A DNA stretch of 11,478 bases, from positions 100,698 through 112,175 of the forward strand of contig MU646653.1 of the NCBI GenBank assembly GCA_026770585.1. The letters run 5' to 3'. The DNA comes from Baffinella frigidus. Its lineage: Eukaryota > Cryptophyceae > Cryptomonadales > Baffinellaceae. The translations under genes and the position numbers were made by a program. This document shows, in pieces, positions 11,459-11,478 of the stretch (position 1 is its first letter; each line of letters opens with the position of its first letter). The notes beneath the pieces are model-generated. The model had not been told where the DNA came from. It searched no databases and saw only the letters and a program-made list of their open reading frames with translations.

Positions 11459-11478
11459 CCCCCCCCCCCCCCCCCCCC
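11459..11478 (+). other. C homopolymer at window edge
   Basis: An uninterrupted run of about 20 C closes the window. This is more likely a sequencing or contig-end effect than biology. There is also a 13-base G run at 5936-5948. Confidence 0.8.

Larger units (their letters stand above)
10399..11478. other. Upstream non-coding region with exon-1 copies and heptamers; no exon recognised
   Basis: It holds TTTGGGG/TTTAGGG/TTTTGGG tracts (10403-10460 and 10655-10710), a stub (10460-10470) and a 5' partial (10588-10650) of exon 1, and a duplicated intron segment (near 10470-10575 and 10712-10825, both with GGAGTTCCCCGCACGG and CCATCCACGTACGA). Further on are related ~30-bp units with TAGCCAAAT...CTCTCTCTT (11045-11115), a GGGTGTA/GGGTGCA array, imperfect CAAACTGG(TGG)n units (11356-11440) and a C run to the edge. 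The expected N-terminal exons (…VGKDVSSLFPDVVNC) were not found. Confidence 0.75.

Noticed and set aside
11459-11478. C run as a regulatory or quadruplex element
   Set aside because: It lies at the very edge of the window and is most simply a contig-end artefact.
1-11478. tRNA, rRNA or bacterial-type operon features
   Set aside because: No cloverleaf, rRNA-like segment, ribosome binding site pattern or compact ORF cluster was seen on either strand.

Overview
The window reads as nuclear DNA of a eukaryote, probably an alga with plant-type telomere repeats. Long tracts of TTTAGGG and related seven-base repeats fill the non-coding part, and the coding part is split into short exons with GT-AG junctions. 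The species cannot be named from this sequence. A green alga would fit the plant-like FFCKYNDP motif and the TTTAGGG heptamer, but that is a guess.

Only one gene is recognisable, and no single open reading frame shows it. It runs on the minus strand from about 10398 down to about 163 and encodes the N-terminal trunk (adaptin N, HEAT-like helical repeats) of a beta-adaptin, the large beta subunit of the AP-1/AP-2 clathrin adaptor complexes. Sixteen complete exons of 45 to 130 bp add up to 1287 bp, exactly 429 codons in frame, and a damaged seventeenth lies near the left end. They correspond to roughly residues 60 to 490 of the family. The first ~60 codons, the C-terminal hinge and the appendage are missing. 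Complete exons, left to right (C- to N-terminal): 1029-1091, 1239-1304, 2077-2205, 2724-2793, 3484-3563, 3721-3813, 4181-4282, 5105-5182, 5432-5485, 6092-6163 or 6321-6392 (two copies of one exon), 7430-7512, 8062-8125, 8413-8457, 8763-8818, 9775-9904, 10297-10398.

The introns (147 to about 1040 bp) are the unusual part. Most are built from telomere-like heptamers whose C-rich strand (CCCTAAA type) is the sense strand of the gene. Most also contain broken copies of the neighbouring exon, with a strict polarity: copies of the exon's 5' part lie upstream of the intact exon, and copies of its 3' part lie downstream. That is the geometry of head-to-tail duplication across splice junctions. One exon (the [10 protein letters not shown] exon) is duplicated in full, with both copies spliceable and in frame. 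Other intron contents are a 149-bp MITE-like element with 13-bp terminal inverted repeats, two fold-back elements, a dispersed repeat shared by two introns, a short-period minisatellite and an ATTCAGTATACA-type array.

At the left end, bases 1-134 are a nearly perfect inverted copy of 2196-2329, joined to the last exon by a 22-bp palindrome. The right 1.1 kb holds partial exon copies, heptamer repeats and a C homopolymer at the edge, with no recognisable exon.
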